Shown piece by piece: positions 8,669 through 19,230 of a stretch of 64,000 bases of DNA. Each line of letters starts with the position of its first letter. The stretch's first letter is position 1. The DNA comes from Paludibacter sp. 47-17 (GTDB taxonomy: Bacteria; Bacteroidota; Bacteroidia; Bacteroidales; Paludibacteraceae): the NCBI GenBank assembly GCA_001898935.1, contig MKVT01000034.1:185994-249993 (forward strand), written 5' to 3'. The position numbers were made by a program, and so were the translations under genes. Under the pieces are notes generated by a model. It had not been told where the DNA came from, made no database searches, and worked only from the letters and a program-made list of their open reading frames with translations.

Positions 8669-9784
8669 ATGAAGAAACACGTTCTCAATTTATTTCTTAT
8701 TGCCACTTTATTCAGTCAGGCACAGGTGAAGGTAGAAGTGACTAACCGGTATCCGTTCGACAGAAGCGACGAATTAATTGAAGTAAGCGCTGCTCAAGCC
8801 GGATCACTCAGTGCCAATCTGGTTGTTAAAGATTCAACCGACCAGGAAATCCCCTATCAGCTCCTCTATAAAGGTAAAACCACCCCACAGGCCATCCTGT
8901 TTCCGGTTACCGTTAAAACAGGAACTAAAAATGTATATACCATCCAGTCCGGATCGCCTTCACCCGTAGCTCCATTAACGTCAGCGCGATTCGTAGCCGA
9001 ACGTAAAGACGATTTTGCATGGGAAAACGACTATGCGGCTTATCGCATGTACGGGCCTGCTTTGAAAACCGAAAATCCGTCCAATGGTATCGATTTGTGG
9101 CTTAAAAGAACGAATGAACTTGTTGTCGACAGCTTTTACAGAGGCGAATTGAAATATGGAAAATCGTATCACGTAGATCATGGACAGGGCCTGGACTGCT
9201 ACAAAGTGGGAAAAACACTTGGAGCAGGCGGAGTTGCAGGATACACCGACAGTACACTCTGGGTAGGAAGCCACTTCAATTCGTATAAGGTACACGAGAA
9301 CGGACCCTTACGCTCGGTATTTACCCTTTATTATGATACGGTTAACATCAAAGGGAAAGTATACAAACAAGAAATTACAATTACCGCCGATGCCGGTTCT
9401 GTCTTAAACAAGGCAGTAGTGAAGTATACCGGTGCGGCTCAACCGATGCAATTAGCCACCGGAATTTTCCTGCACGACGGTAAAGGTAAATTACAAAAAG
9501 GCGGAGGTTTAATTATTTATGGCGAAAATGCCGTTTCGGACCAGGGAGTGGACGCAGGTCAGAACTTTGTTGCGGTTGTATTACCCACAAAAGAAACAGC
9601 GTATAAAGTACAGGGCACACATGCTTTATTGCTTTCCGATTATAAACCCGGCACAGAGTTTACCTATTACTTCGGAGGCGGATGGAGTCAGTGGAAATTT
9701 CCGGCGCAGAAAGATTGGTTAGCTGCTGTACAGCAAGCCAACAAACAACTCAAATATCCACTTACGATCGCTGTGGTAAAATAG
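8669..9784 (+). CDS. Exported DUF4861 protein
   Basis: About 371 residues, starting at ATG 8669 (or 375 from ATG 8657). A short hydrophobic signal peptide ends around the SQAQ stretch. The mature protein is rich in beta-strand-like segments and Gly/Tyr, for example VAGYTDSTLWVGS and YYFGGGWSQWKFP near the C-terminus. It resembles the Bacteroidetes DUF4861 family, which I recall being associated with pectin and other uronan utilisation loci. Its chemistry is unknown to me. Its position after kduID, before a transporter gene, suggests periplasmic processing of an uronic acid-containing substrate. No catalytic residues can be named. Confidence 0.7.
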   Translation: MKKHVLNLFLIATLFSQAQVKVEVTNRYPFDRSDELIEVSAAQAGSLSANLVVKDSTDQEIPYQLLYKGKTTPQAILFPVTVKTGTKNVYTIQSGSPSPVAPLTSARFVAERKDDFAWENDYAAYRMYGPALKTENPSNGIDLWLKRTNELVVDSFYRGELKYGKSYHVDHGQGLDCYKVGKTLGAGGVAGYTDSTLWVGSHFNSYKVHENGPLRSVFTLYYDTVNIKGKVYKQEITITADAGSVLNKAVVKYTGAAQPMQLATGIFLHDGKGKLQKGGGLIIYGENAVSDQGVDAGQNFVAVVLPTKETAYKVQGTHALLLSDYKPGTEFTYYFGGGWSQWKFPAQKDWLAAVQQANKQLKYPLTIAVVK

Positions 9785-9792
9785 AACAAATA

Positions 9793-9826
9793 AAAACCGG
9801 GATTCCAAAGGATCCCGGTTTTCGTT
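9793..9826. terminator. Terminator after the DUF4861 gene
   Basis: AAAACCGGGAT (9793-9803) pairs with ATCCCGGTTTT (9812-9822) across an 8-nt loop, with an A run before and a T run after. It can serve both this gene and the convergent transporter. Confidence 0.85.
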
Positions 9827-9882
9827 TGTAAACAAACCACTTAATTAACAAGATGTATATATTTTCATCTATCCATCCAACT

Positions 9883-11112
9883 TTACGAAAGATCCGCATC
9901 GGCTTTCGGGCGAAGGAAAAACAACTGTAGCACAAGCGCTACAAGTACCAATCCGCCCAACATTGCAAAATCGTGACCCAGATTACCGGCATCAGTCGAT
10001 TTACCTAAGAGATCCGTTACAAATGCACCAGCGAAAACACCTACCATATTCATAAATCCGTAAGCGGTAGCGCGATGACGCACACTCACAAACTGACAAA
10101 GAATAGGCATATTATTAGCGTCAAACATACCATATCCGATTCCAAAAAACAATGCCGATCCAACCACGCTCAGATATCCGTGCCCCAGGCCCAAGAGCAA
10201 TAAGGCAGGAATAGTCATACCAAGCCCGATGGCTCCCGTATACACCCTTCCGCGTATATTCTTCTGTACCCATTTATCCGAGAGTATACCTCCAAATATC
10301 ACTCCTATGAATGAGGATAGTGCGATGGTAATCGTCGATAAGGGCCCGGCAGTAGCCATATCCAGATTCAGGTTCTCGGAAAACAGCGTCGGTACCCAGT
10401 TTTTAATGGCCCAACCCGGCATCGATGGAGCTGCAAAATATATCAGAATAATCCAGAATGAAATATTGGAAAACAAAACCGCCAGCACTTTAAGCGGATT
10501 CCCTCTCCCGGATTGTTGTCCGGTAGTGACTTTGGGTGCCGCTTTCTTCTCCTTCAATGCAAATATCAATAGGAATGCATATACAATCCCGATAATGCCA
10601 AACCAGTGAAAAGTTGATTGCCACGAGAAGGATGCAGCTATAGTGGCGCCGAATCCGCCAATTGCCTGACCGGCATACAAACCGGTCATATGGATGCCTA
10701 CAGCCAGCGACCGGGTCTTATCCGAATGATAATCGGCTATCAGCGAAAGGCCTGCGGGAATATACAGCGCTTCACTGACACCCATCAGCGCACGCAACCA
10801 AAAAATCTGATCGTAGGAAGTGGAATAACCCATCGCCATAGTAACGGCCGACCATACCAGCAAACTCCCAACAATCAACCATTTACGATTCAAAGCATCG
10901 GCTATTAATCCCGATACCGGACTCATCAGGCCGTATATCCATAAAAATACAGCCATCAACCTGCCAAAATTCGCCGCCGATTCCAGCTCCGTTATATCGA
11001 TCATCATCGATACCTTCATTGTGGAAAGCATCTGGCGATCCATGTAATTAAGAAGTGCCACAATCCATAGCAATCCTACAACTACCCACGGGTATACATT
11101 CTTTTTTTGCAT
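9883..11112 (-). CDS. ACS-family MFS transporter, probably for a uronate or related sugar acid
   Basis: This permease has about 409 residues and 12 hydrophobic segments. The first helix carries the NYMDRQMLS motif shared with hexuronate transporters (ExuT: NYLDRQ) and other anion:cation symporters; the second carries LADALNRKW. The start at 11112 follows a -7 box, and the longer frame to 11172 would cross it. It is convergent with the kduI-kduD-DUF4861 genes, so uptake of an uronate, an unsaturated uronate or a deoxy-keto acid is the best inference. The neighbouring fucI leaves other sugars possible. It is clearly distinct from the second ExuT-like gene at 30.6 kb. Confidence 0.8.
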   Translation of the reverse strand: MQKKNVYPWVVVGLLWIVALLNYMDRQMLSTMKVSMMIDITELESAANFGRLMAVFLWIYGLMSPVSGLIADALNRKWLIVGSLLVWSAVTMAMGYSTSYDQIFWLRALMGVSEALYIPAGLSLIADYHSDKTRSLAVGIHMTGLYAGQAIGGFGATIAASFSWQSTFHWFGIIGIVYAFLLIFALKEKKAAPKVTTGQQSGRGNPLKVLAVLFSNISFWIILIYFAAPSMPGWAIKNWVPTLFSENLNLDMATAGPLSTITIALSSFIGVIFGGILSDKWVQKNIRGRVYTGAIGLGMTIPALLLLGLGHGYLSVVGSALFFGIGYGMFDANNMPILCQFVSVRHRATAYGFMNMVGVFAGAFVTDLLGKSTDAGNLGHDFAMLGGLVLVALVLQLFFLRPKADADLS

Positions 11113-11143
11113 ATAGGTCGAATTTCTGCATTTAAAATCCCTG

Positions 11144-11151
11144 CAAAAGTA
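11144..11151 (-). promoter_or_regulatory. -7 promoter element for the ACS transporter
   Basis: TACTTTTG on the reverse strand, 31 nt before the ATG at 11112. This supports that start over the longer frame. Confidence 0.5.
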
Positions 11152-11299
11152 TATAAATATTTTTAATATCAAAAGAAATAGTGTCGTCTTATTTTATTAA
11201 CAAAACAAGCCCCGAAAATATAAAAAACTGAAAATCAAACAATTATAATTTACAGCCCATTTTTAATCTCCCTGCATCCAGAACGATTTGGCTAAAAAC

Positions 11300-11383
11300 A
11301 TGTTGCACAACATAAAAACAGACCCTACCCGATCCAAAATAAATTAATAATTTTACAGCACAGTTCAGCATTAAACATATGTT
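11300..11383. promoter_or_regulatory. Two dyad elements upstream of fucI
   Basis: ATGTTG-CA-CAACAT (11300-11313) has perfect 6-bp arms. AACATATGTT (11374-11383) is a perfect 10-bp palindrome ending just before the first possible fucI start. They are candidate operators for the ROK regulator encoded downstream. No good -7 box is evident. Confidence 0.35.
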
Positions 11384-11385
11384 AA

Positions 11386-13251
11386 ATGAAAATATTAAAT
11401 TTTAATCAAATGAGAACAACTGTTAATGAGACATTTAAATCGGACATCCCTCAACAAAGAAAAGAAAAACAGGGACGTTATCAGAGCGAAAACCCTCGCG
11501 TAGGCATCCGTCCGACGATTGATGGACGCCAGAACGGTGTCAGAGAATCGCTGGAAGACCAAACCATGGGAATGGCTATTCGTGTAGCCGAATTAATCAG
11601 CAGCCAGCTCAGGTATGCGGATGGCAATCCGGTAGAATGCGTTATCGCCGATACGACCATCGGTCGCGTCGATGAAGCTGCAGCCTGCGACCTTAAATTC
11701 AAGAAAGAAGGTGTCGGCCTTGTAATCACCGTTACGCCCTGCTGGTGTTATGGCAGCGAAACAATCGACACCCATCCTTACATGCCAAAGGCGATCTGGG
11801 GATTCAACGGAACCGAGCGGCCTGGTGCCGTTTATCTGGCAGCTGCGCTCGCCGGCCATACACAAAAAGGATTACCAGCATTTGGCATTTATGGCAAGGA
11901 TGTTCAGGACAATAGCGATCAATCGATTCCGGAGGACGTAAAAGAAAAACTGTTGCGATTTACGCGTGCAGGTATTGCAGCTGCCACTTTGCCCGGCAAA
12001 TCGTATTTGTCGATTGGTTCCGTATCCATGGGAATAGCCGGTTCGATCGTAGATGCCGGTTTCTTTCAGCAATACCTTGGAATGCGTAACGAATATGTCG
12101 ACATGAGCGAAGTATTGCGTCGCATTCAATTAGAAATCTATGATCCCGAAGAGTTCAAAAAAGCCATGGAATGGACCACCCGGCATTGCAAGAAAAACGA
12201 AGGCACCGATTTCAATGCAGCTAATTTAAAGAAAAGCCGTTCAAAACTGGATGAAGAATGGGAGTTCGTAGTGAAAATGACAATGGTAATCCGCGATCTG
12301 ATGATCGGCAATCCGCGATTGCGTGAATTAGGATATGCCGAGGAAGCCTTAGGACACAATGCGATTGCCTGCGGCTTCCAGGGCCAACGTCAATGGACCG
12401 ATTTTCTGCCTAACGGCGATTTCTCCGAAGCCATACTCAACTCCTCATTCGACTGGAATGGCATACGGGAATCGTTTATTGTAGCTACCGAAAACGATGC
12501 GCTCAATGGCGTGGCGATGCTGTTCGGCAAGTTATTAACAAATTCGGCACAGGTTTTTGCCGATGTACGAACCTATTGGAGCCCCGAAGCTGTCGAACGG
12601 GTTACCGGGCACAAACTCGAAGGTCTGGCGGCTAACGGTTTAATCCATCTCATCAATTCGGGTTCGGCTGCTCTCGACGGATGCGGCGAACAAAGCATCG
12701 ACGGACAACCCGCGATGAAACCTTTCTGGGATATTACCGGCGAAGAAGCGAACAACTGCCTGGAAGCCACAACCTGGTATCCGGCCAATGGAGGCTATTT
12801 CCGAGGAGGAGGCTTTTCATCCAACTTCCTTTCGAAAGGAGGCATGCCGGTTACATTGGCCCGAATCAACCTCGTAAGGGGACTTGGACCTGTCATGCAG
12901 ATCGCCGAAGGATGGACTGTTGAACTGCCTGCCGAAGTACATGCCATTCTAAACGAACGTACCGACAAAACCTGGCCCACCACCTGGTTCACTCCGCGAC
13001 TCAACGACTCCATCAATTTCAAAGATGTATACAGTGTGATGAACAACTGGGGAGCCAATCACGGAGCATTTTCGTACGGCCATATAGGCGCCGATCTTAT
13101 TACCTTAGCATCCATGCTGCGTATCCCGGTAAGCATGCACAATGTCGGCCCCGACCAACTCTTTCGTCCGAGCGCCTGGGCATCCTTCGGGATGGATCCT
13201 GAAGGCGCCGACTATCGGGCTTGTTCAACCTACGGACCCCTGTTTAAGTAA
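11386..13251 (+). CDS. fucI: L-fucose isomerase
   Basis: This cytoplasmic ketol isomerase has 621 residues from ATG 11386, or 613 from ATG 11410. It matches E. coli FucI closely in [54 protein letters not shown] and [12 protein letters not shown]. The Mn-binding and catalytic acidic residues lie in the last two segments. The enzyme converts L-fucose to L-fuculose and also D-arabinose to D-ribulose. Fuculokinase and aldolase genes are not in the window. The N-terminus is about 30 residues longer than in E. coli, so the start could be further in. The ROK regulator 70 bp downstream is the likely local control. Confidence 0.93.
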   Translation: MKILNFNQMRTTVNETFKSDIPQQRKEKQGRYQSENPRVGIRPTIDGRQNGVRESLEDQTMGMAIRVAELISSQLRYADGNPVECVIADTTIGRVDEAAACDLKFKKEGVGLVITVTPCWCYGSETIDTHPYMPKAIWGFNGTERPGAVYLAAALAGHTQKGLPAFGIYGKDVQDNSDQSIPEDVKEKLLRFTRAGIAAATLPGKSYLSIGSVSMGIAGSIVDAGFFQQYLGMRNEYVDMSEVLRRIQLEIYDPEEFKKAMEWTTRHCKKNEGTDFNAANLKKSRSKLDEEWEFVVKMTMVIRDLMIGNPRLRELGYAEEALGHNAIACGFQGQRQWTDFLPNGDFSEAILNSSFDWNGIRESFIVATENDALNGVAMLFGKLLTNSAQVFADVRTYWSPEAVERVTGHKLEGLAANGLIHLINSGSAALDGCGEQSIDGQPAMKPFWDITGEEANNCLEATTWYPANGGYFRGGGFSSNFLSKGGMPVTLARINLVRGLGPVMQIAEGWTVELPAEVHAILNERTDKTWPTTWFTPRLNDSINFKDVYSVMNNWGANHGAFSYGHIGADLITLASMLRIPVSMHNVGPDQLFRPSAWASFGMDPEGADYRACSTYGPLFK

Positions 13252-13290
13252 AAAATATTAACTGCAAGTAGATTTATTAAAAATAATATT

Positions 13291-13298
13291 TATATTTG
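13291..13298 (+). promoter_or_regulatory. -7 promoter element for the ROK regulator
   Basis: TATATTTG ends 22 nt before ATG 13321. The alternative TTG start at 13303 would leave almost no leader. Confidence 0.5.
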
Positions 13299-13320
13299 CA
13301 AGTTGAAAAAAATATTTTTT

Positions 13321-14529
13321 ATGAAGCACTCATTCATCGAAGACATTGAACTTGGTTCCAAAAACGCCTTAATGAAGATCAGAATCATTAGTTATTACAT
13401 TAACAATGGTGAAAACTCATTGGCCGATTTAGGTAGGGAAATGGATCTGACCGTCCCTACAGTTACAAAATTAGTTGGTGAGCTGATCGACGACGGTTAC
13501 GTGATCGATTTTGGCAAACAGGAAACGAATGGTGGTCGCCGGCCGAATATTTATGGATTGAATCCCAATTCAGGATATTTTGTCGGAGTCGACATTAAAC
13601 ACTTTCGTATCAACATGGCCCTCATTAATTTTAAGGGCGATCTGATGCAGACGAAAACCGATATTCCATTCCATTATGAGAATACGCAGGCTAATCTGGA
13701 GTCCTTATGTGATCTGATCGAGGAATTCATCAGCGGACTTAATGTCGAACGAAAAAAGATTTTCAGTATTGGCATTAATATCTCAGGCAGGGTAAATACC
13801 GAAACAGGGCACAGCTACAGCAGGTATTTCTTCAGCGAAAAACCCTTAAGCGAAATTTTCCAGGATCGTCTGGGAATCCATGTGTCGATCGATAACGATT
13901 CACGGGCTATGGCCTATGGCGAATTCCTGAAAGGAGTAGTGCACGGCGAAAAGAACATTATTTTTATTAATGTTAGTTGGGGATTGGGCATGGGAATCAT
14001 TTCCGACGGAAAACTGTATTACGGTAAATCGGGATTTTCGGGCGAATTCGGGCACCTGACAGCATTCGACAACGAGATTATTTGTCATTGTGGCAAAAAA
14101 GGATGCCTCGAAACTCAGGCTTCGGGATCGTATATCCACCGCCGGTTTATGGAAAAACTGGAGGAAGGAAATACTTCGATACTGAACAAGAAACTGAAAA
14201 ACGGAGAATCGATTACCATCGAAATGATTATCAATGCTGCTATGCAAGGCGACATGCTTGCGATCGACCTGATTGAAGAAGTGGGTATTACGCTCGGCAA
14301 ACACATTGCCGGATTAATCAACCTCTTTAATCCCGAACTCGTAGTAATCGGCGGTTCGCTGGCGTTGACAGGCGATTATTTATTCCTGCCTATTAAGAGC
14401 TCGATCAAGAAACATTCGCTGAATCTGGTCAGTAAAGACACCGGTATCAAACTGAGCAAACTGGGCGACCTGACAGGAGTGGTCGGAGCATGTATGCTTG
14501 CCAGAAGTAAAGTATTGGGTTTAATCTGA
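13321..14529 (+). CDS. ROK-family transcriptional regulator (NagC/XylR type)
   Basis: 402 residues from ATG 13321. The N-terminus holds a winged helix-turn-helix (NSLADLGREMDLTVPTVTKLVGELIDDGYV, in two blocks). It is followed by a ROK sugar-binding domain with GVDIKHFRI, NDSRAMAYGE, GFSGEFGHL and the zinc motif CHCGKKGCLE. The first phosphate-binding loop is DIKHFR rather than DxGGTx, so it probably binds a sugar without phosphorylating it. It most likely controls fucI, and perhaps the divergent transporter, in response to a sugar or sugar phosphate. It has its own promoter and a strong terminator after it. Confidence 0.85.
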   Translation: MKHSFIEDIELGSKNALMKIRIISYYINNGENSLADLGREMDLTVPTVTKLVGELIDDGYVIDFGKQETNGGRRPNIYGLNPNSGYFVGVDIKHFRINMALINFKGDLMQTKTDIPFHYENTQANLESLCDLIEEFISGLNVERKKIFSIGINISGRVNTETGHSYSRYFFSEKPLSEIFQDRLGIHVSIDNDSRAMAYGEFLKGVVHGEKNIIFINVSWGLGMGIISDGKLYYGKSGFSGEFGHLTAFDNEIICHCGKKGCLETQASGSYIHRRFMEKLEEGNTSILNKKLKNGESITIEMIINAAMQGDMLAIDLIEEVGITLGKHIAGLINLFNPELVVIGGSLALTGDYLFLPIKSSIKKHSLNLVSKDTGIKLSKLGDLTGVVGACMLARSKVLGLI

Positions 14530-14550
14530 TTTGAGGTATTTATACTACAA

Positions 14551-14587
14551 AAAAACGCTATGCAACAATTGCATAGCGTTTTTTTGT
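14551..14587. terminator. Bidirectional terminator after the ROK regulator
   Basis: The arms AACGCTATGCAA and TTGCATAGCGTT are separated by 3 nt and flanked by A and T runs, between convergent genes. Confidence 0.9.
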
Positions 14588-14601
14588 GAGTTACTCCCGG
14601 G

Positions 14602-15825
14602 TTAATAACCCAATTCCTTTTCGATAGCTTCCAATTCCTTACTCATTTCAAGGCGGTAGTACAACATACGCAGGTTGCGTTTGTACGAAAGCTCTTCAGG
14701 ATTCAGTTCGGCCGCTTTCAGGAAATAATCGATGGCCGATTTGAACACGGCTTTCGACTTAACCTTTGCAGCATTAAACTCGCGATCGGATTTATAAGCC
14801 GCATCGTCCAGTATCTTCTGCCCTTCTTCAATCACCATAGCTCCGATCCCGGCATATGCATCAGCATATTTAGGATCCAGTTCCAATGTTTTATCATAGG
14901 ATTTACGTGCTGCAACCTTATCGCCTTCAGCTTCCGCAATTTTCGCATTTACATAATGATACACCGCCTCATTTGGCAACAATTCGATCGCTTTCGAAAT
15001 ATAGAATTTCGATTCATCGATAAAATTGTTCAACAAATAATAATTGATCAGATTCTGGATAAACCATGGCTCTTGTGGCATTTTTTCAAACCCTTCTTTC
15101 AGGGTTTTTACAAAATTGGCGGTATCGTTCATATGAACATACTCGTCGTAAAGCAACTGATATACATACAGCGTTTCATAATCGTCGTCCTTCATGTCCT
15201 CATGTATTGCAATCGCCTTTTCGTACTGATTGGCATTTCTGGCTGCCAATCCGGTATAATACTTCACCTGATAGTACGTCGAATCTTTTGTAACCTGATC
15301 TTTCATGAAAGGAATCTCGGGAATGCTCATATACAGCTCAAAAGCTTTAATGGCTCCTTCAAAATCTTTCTTTTCATCAAAAAGAGTTGCGGCATAATAA
15401 AAGAGATTATGTTTTTCAGTATAATACTCTTTAATTTTTGCAATAATGTCGTTGGCCAGTTTGGGTTTTACCGGACGACCCTTTTTATCCACCTGATTCT
15501 GATCCAGCTCGTAAGCTTTCATAAAATAGTTGAACGACTCTACAACCGCCTCGCCTTTTTTTACGAAATCGATTGTTTTCCCCATCGACAGATCCAGGTA
15601 GTAACGTTCATTTTCCTTGTACCCGATCATACCGGCCACATGCCAGGTAGTTGGCAGGTTAGCTGTAGTAGGTTCGGACAGTGCCGGAAGTATGGCTTCA
15701 CGAGCCCCCTTAAAATCAGGGTTCTCCATTAATGTGAGGTTCTTGGCTTTTGATACGTTTTTCTTTTGTGCAAAAACCACAGAAACGCTCAGGATTAAAA
15801 AAAGTGATACAATGACTTTTTTCAT
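14602..15825 (-). CDS. Exported tetratricopeptide-repeat protein
   Basis: 407 residues with a Sec signal peptide (MKKVIVSLFLILSVSVVFAQ, residues 1-20) and a chain of TPR-like helices. These are clearest at about residues 265-345 (YHYVNAKIAEAEGDKVAARKSYDKTLELDPKYADAYAGIG in sequence) and near the C-terminus (FLKAAELNPEELSYKRNLRMLYY). The spacing to gyrA is 38 bp on the same strand, so they may be cotranscribed. Bacteroidales commonly have a TPR gene after gyrA. A periplasmic scaffold role is the most that can be said. Confidence 0.85.
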   Translation of the reverse strand: MKKVIVSLFLILSVSVVFAQKKNVSKAKNLTLMENPDFKGAREAILPALSEPTTANLPTTWHVAGMIGYKENERYYLDLSMGKTIDFVKKGEAVVESFNYFMKAYELDQNQVDKKGRPVKPKLANDIIAKIKEYYTEKHNLFYYAATLFDEKKDFEGAIKAFELYMSIPEIPFMKDQVTKDSTYYQVKYYTGLAARNANQYEKAIAIHEDMKDDDYETLYVYQLLYDEYVHMNDTANFVKTLKEGFEKMPQEPWFIQNLINYYLLNNFIDESKFYISKAIELLPNEAVYHYVNAKIAEAEGDKVAARKSYDKTLELDPKYADAYAGIGAMVIEEGQKILDDAAYKSDREFNAAKVKSKAVFKSAIDYFLKAAELNPEELSYKRNLRMLYYRLEMSKELEAIEKELGY

Positions 15826-15863
15826 TTTTTGTCGAATTTAAATTGTGATGTTGTTAATGCTTA

Positions 15864-18401
15864 TTATTCATTATTAGTGTCGATACGCTCTTCAGCAGGT
15901 CCGGCGATGGATGATTCATCAGTCAGCTCTTCTTCTTTTTCGGAAAGAACTTTACAAACCGAAGCAATTTCGTCGTTTCTTTTTTCCAGATTAATCAATC
16001 GTACGCCTTGTGTTGCTCTACCCATCACCCTGATATCTTCCATTCGCAGACGAATCGTAATACCCGACTTATTGATGATAATCAGATCGTTTTCGTCGGT
16101 CACACTCTTTATAGCCACCAGTTTCCCGGTCTTGTCGGTTACATTGAGTGTTTTCACCCCTTTGGCGCCACGATTGGTAATGCGATAAATGGGCTCCCCG
16201 TTTTCATCGTCGAGTAAAGTGCGTTTACCGTACCCTTGCTGGGAAACCACTAAAATCGATTCCCCGGATTCCTTTTTAACACAAATCATACCAACAACTT
16301 CATCCTCACCATCTTCGTCGAGCTGCATGCCTTTTACTCCGGTGGCAGTACGCCCCATTTCGCGCACTTTCGACTCGTGGAAACGAATCGCCCTTCCGTT
16401 GCGGTTGGCCATCACGATCTCCGAATCTCCGTCGGTTAGTCGTACCTGGATTACCTTATCATCTTCACGGATAGTAATCGCGTTGACACCGTTGACGCGC
16501 GGACGGGAATACGCTTCCAACGAAGTTTTCTTAATCACGCCATTCTTCGTACAGAATATGATATAATGCGAGCTGATGTAGTCTTTGTCTTCCAATCCCT
16601 TCACACGAATGAAAGCATTCACCTTATCGTCGGGGTCGATGTTCAGCATGTTCTGGATAGCACGCCCTTTCGAGTTTTTGGTACCTTCGGGAATTTCGTA
16701 CACCTTCAACCAATAGCAACGGCCCTTCTGTGTAAAGAACATCATTGTATTGTGCATAGATGCGGGATAGATATACTCAATAAAGTCTTCTTCGCGCGAA
16801 TCGCTGCCTTTCGAACCTACTCCTCCCCTTCCCTGTGTGCGGAATTCAGCAAGTGCCGTACGTTTAATATAACCGAGGTGCGAAATGGTAATAATCATTT
16901 CATCATCGGCATAAAAATCTTCAGGATTAAATTCTTCCGAAGCATACACGATTTCGGTACGACGAATATCGCCGAATTTTTCCTTTACCTCAATGAGTTC
17001 GTTCTTGATGATCTCCATACGGAGCTCCACCTTATCCAGAATATCTTTTAATCGGGCAATCAGTTCGAGCACCTCGGCATATTCGGCACGCAGCTTATCC
17101 TGTTCCATACCTGTAAGCTGACGCAGGCGCATTTCAACCACCGCACGTGCCTGAACATCCGACAACCCGAAGCGTTCCATCAATGCATTGCGGGCTTCTT
17201 CGGGTGTTTTCGATTCGCGAATCAACCGGATGGCTTCATCCAGGTTGTCGAGAATAATCATAAAACCTTCGAGCAAATGTGCACGGCGTTCGGCTTCGGC
17301 CAGCTCGAAACGGGTACGGCGAATAATTACATCATGACGATGTTCGACAAAATAGTGAATCAGGTCTTTCAGGTTCAACATCCGGGGGCGCCCGTTAACC
17401 AGCGCAATATTGTTAACGCTAAACGACGATTGCAAGGCAGTGAACTTAAACAACTTATTAAGCACTACCGAGGCATTCGCATCCCGCTTCACATCAATAA
17501 CAATACGCATACCGTCCCGGTCCGATTCGTCGTTGATATGGGCAATACCTTCAATCTTTTTTTCTTCGATCAGCCCTACAATGGAACGGATTAGTTCGGC
17601 CTTATTCACCAGGTAAGGAATTTCGCTCACGACGATCTTATCACGACCCGAGCCTTCGGTTTCAATATCTACTTTCGAACGTATCACGACCTTGCCGCGA
17701 CCCGTTTCAAAAGCTTCCTTTACTCCGGCATAGCCGTAAATAATACCTCCGGTTGGAAAATCGGGAGCCTTTACTATCTTAATCAGCTCCCCTATTTCGA
17801 TTTCACGGTTATCGATATATGCCACGGTAGCGTCGACCACATCCGAAAGATTGTGCGGAGCCATATTGGTAGCCATACCTACCGCAATACCCGACGAACC
17901 ATTCACCAAAAGATTGGGAATACGGGTGGGAAGTACGGTGGGCTCTTTCAATGTATCGTCGAAATTCAACTGAAAATCGACCGTGTCCTTATTGATATCC
18001 ACCAACATTTCTTCGGCCAGCTTCTGCAAGCGGGCCTCGGTATAACGCATCGCGGCAGGACTATCGCCGTCGACCGATCCGAAGTTTCCCTGTCCATCAA
18101 CCAACGGATAACGCAGCGACCAGGGCTGCGCCATACGTACCAGTGTTCCATATATCGATGAGTCGCCATGAGGGTGATATTTACCCATCACCTCTCCGAC
18201 AATTCTTGCTGACTTCTTATAGGGCTTGTCCGAGTTGTTGCCCAACTCATTCATCCCGAAAAGCACACGCCGGTGAACCGGTTTGAACCCGTCGCGCACA
18301 TCGGGTAATGCACGGGAAACTATCACCGACATCGAATAGTCGATGTACGAGGATTTCATTTCCTCGTCGATATTCACCTTAATAATTCTCTCTTGATCCA
18401 T
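15864..18401 (-). CDS. gyrA: DNA gyrase subunit A
   Basis: This 845-residue cytoplasmic type II topoisomerase subunit cuts and religates DNA for negative supercoiling with GyrB. The catalytic tyrosine is Tyr120 in [10 protein letters not shown]. The quinolone region reads [10 protein letters not shown]: the position equal to E. coli Ser83 is Ser81 (wild type), while the position of Asp87 is Gly85. The C-terminal domain holds the beta-pinwheel repeats, with a degenerate GyrA box (QGRGGVG, about residue 535), and ends in an acidic tail ([11 protein letters not shown]...). The length is normal. Confidence 0.97.
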   Translation of the reverse strand: MDQERIIKVNIDEEMKSSYIDYSMSVIVSRALPDVRDGFKPVHRRVLFGMNELGNNSDKPYKKSARIVGEVMGKYHPHGDSSIYGTLVRMAQPWSLRYPLVDGQGNFGSVDGDSPAAMRYTEARLQKLAEEMLVDINKDTVDFQLNFDDTLKEPTVLPTRIPNLLVNGSSGIAVGMATNMAPHNLSDVVDATVAYIDNREIEIGELIKIVKAPDFPTGGIIYGYAGVKEAFETGRGKVVIRSKVDIETEGSGRDKIVVSEIPYLVNKAELIRSIVGLIEEKKIEGIAHINDESDRDGMRIVIDVKRDANASVVLNKLFKFTALQSSFSVNNIALVNGRPRMLNLKDLIHYFVEHRHDVIIRRTRFELAEAERRAHLLEGFMIILDNLDEAIRLIRESKTPEEARNALMERFGLSDVQARAVVEMRLRQLTGMEQDKLRAEYAEVLELIARLKDILDKVELRMEIIKNELIEVKEKFGDIRRTEIVYASEEFNPEDFYADDEMIITISHLGYIKRTALAEFRTQGRGGVGSKGSDSREEDFIEYIYPASMHNTMMFFTQKGRCYWLKVYEIPEGTKNSKGRAIQNMLNIDPDDKVNAFIRVKGLEDKDYISSHYIIFCTKNGVIKKTSLEAYSRPRVNGVNAITIREDDKVIQVRLTDGDSEIVMANRNGRAIRFHESKVREMGRTATGVKGMQLDEDGEDEVVGMICVKKESGESILVVSQQGYGKRTLLDDENGEPIYRITNRGAKGVKTLNVTDKTGKLVAIKSVTDENDLIIINKSGITIRLRMEDIRVMGRATQGVRLINLEKRNDEIASVCKVLSEKEEELTDESSIAGPAEERIDTNNE

Positions 18402-18476
18402 TTTTATTTTCAGGTTTTATAGCTATTCAAAAAATCACGCTAAATTACTACTTTTTTTTGAATTGCACAACCCAAT

Positions 18477-19103
18477 TTAACCCTCATTCAGGGCATTTTT
18501 ACGGCGTTTTATGGCATCGCGGAAACGCACGGCCAATTCGTATTTTTCTTCCTGAACCGACATATTCAACAAGCCCTCCAGGTCCTGCACGGCCAAGGCA
18601 TCCATTTCTTCGTCGGTCATTTCTTCGGCATTGATGTCCACCTCCACTTCGTCCTGATTTGCTTCTTCATCGTCAAAATCGGGCTGCGGCGGCTCGAACT
18701 CCATACCGACCACATTCATAATGTCGGTTTTGATATACATCGGGCAATCGGCCCTCACAGCCAGGGCAATCGCATCGGAGGTACGGGCATCGACAACCAT
18801 CGACATGTCGTTTTTCCGCAAATGTAATTCGGAATAAAACACATCATTGATCATCTCATAAATCACCACCTTTTCGATTTGGGAGCCAAACACACTGAGC
18901 AATGTCAGGATTAAATCGTGGGTAAGCGGGCGCGGCGATTTTCGGTTATTCAATTTCAAAGCGATCGACTGAGCCTCCGGCTCTCCAATCATTACCGAGA
19001 AGCGCCGGTTACCTTCTTCTTCGTGTAAGATGAGTGCATATGTACCGGCTACGCTCTGATTATATACCAAACCGGCCACCTTTATCTTTATTTCTCCATT
19101 CAT
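18477..19103 (-). CDS. DUF151 bifunctional-nuclease-like protein with UVR domain
   Basis: 208 residues. The N-terminal two thirds match the DUF151 family (SVMIGEPEAQSIALKL, DARTSDAIALAVR), for which DNase/RNase activity has been reported in plants and which is widespread in bacteria. The linker is strongly acidic (FDDEEANQDEVEVDINAEE). The C-terminus is a UVR-like helical pair (LEGLLNMSVQEEKYELAVRF) as in UvrB/UvrC. It starts divergently from smpB and ends 76 bp before gyrA's start on the same strand. The cellular role is uncertain; nucleic-acid metabolism is inferred from its domains. Confidence 0.85.
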   Translation of the reverse strand: MNGEIKIKVAGLVYNQSVAGTYALILHEEEGNRRFSVMIGEPEAQSIALKLNNRKSPRPLTHDLILTLLSVFGSQIEKVVIYEMINDVFYSELHLRKNDMSMVVDARTSDAIALAVRADCPMYIKTDIMNVVGMEFEPPQPDFDDEEANQDEVEVDINAEEMTDEEMDALAVQDLEGLLNMSVQEEKYELAVRFRDAIKRRKNALNEG

Positions 19104-19197
19104 TTGTTTGATTAGTTACTCGTTAGATGCAAGGTAAATTAACTTGAGCAAAGATAACTCATTTTGCGAATTTATAAAACAGTTGAAAATATTGTTG

Positions 19198-19205
19198 TAC
19201 TTTTG
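19198..19205 (+). promoter_or_regulatory. -7 promoter element for smpB
   Basis: TACTTTTG, 26 nt before the preferred ATG at 19231. It excludes an in-frame TTG start at 19144. Confidence 0.5.
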
Positions 19206-19230
19206 CAGTCTCAAAATGATTGGTCATCCT

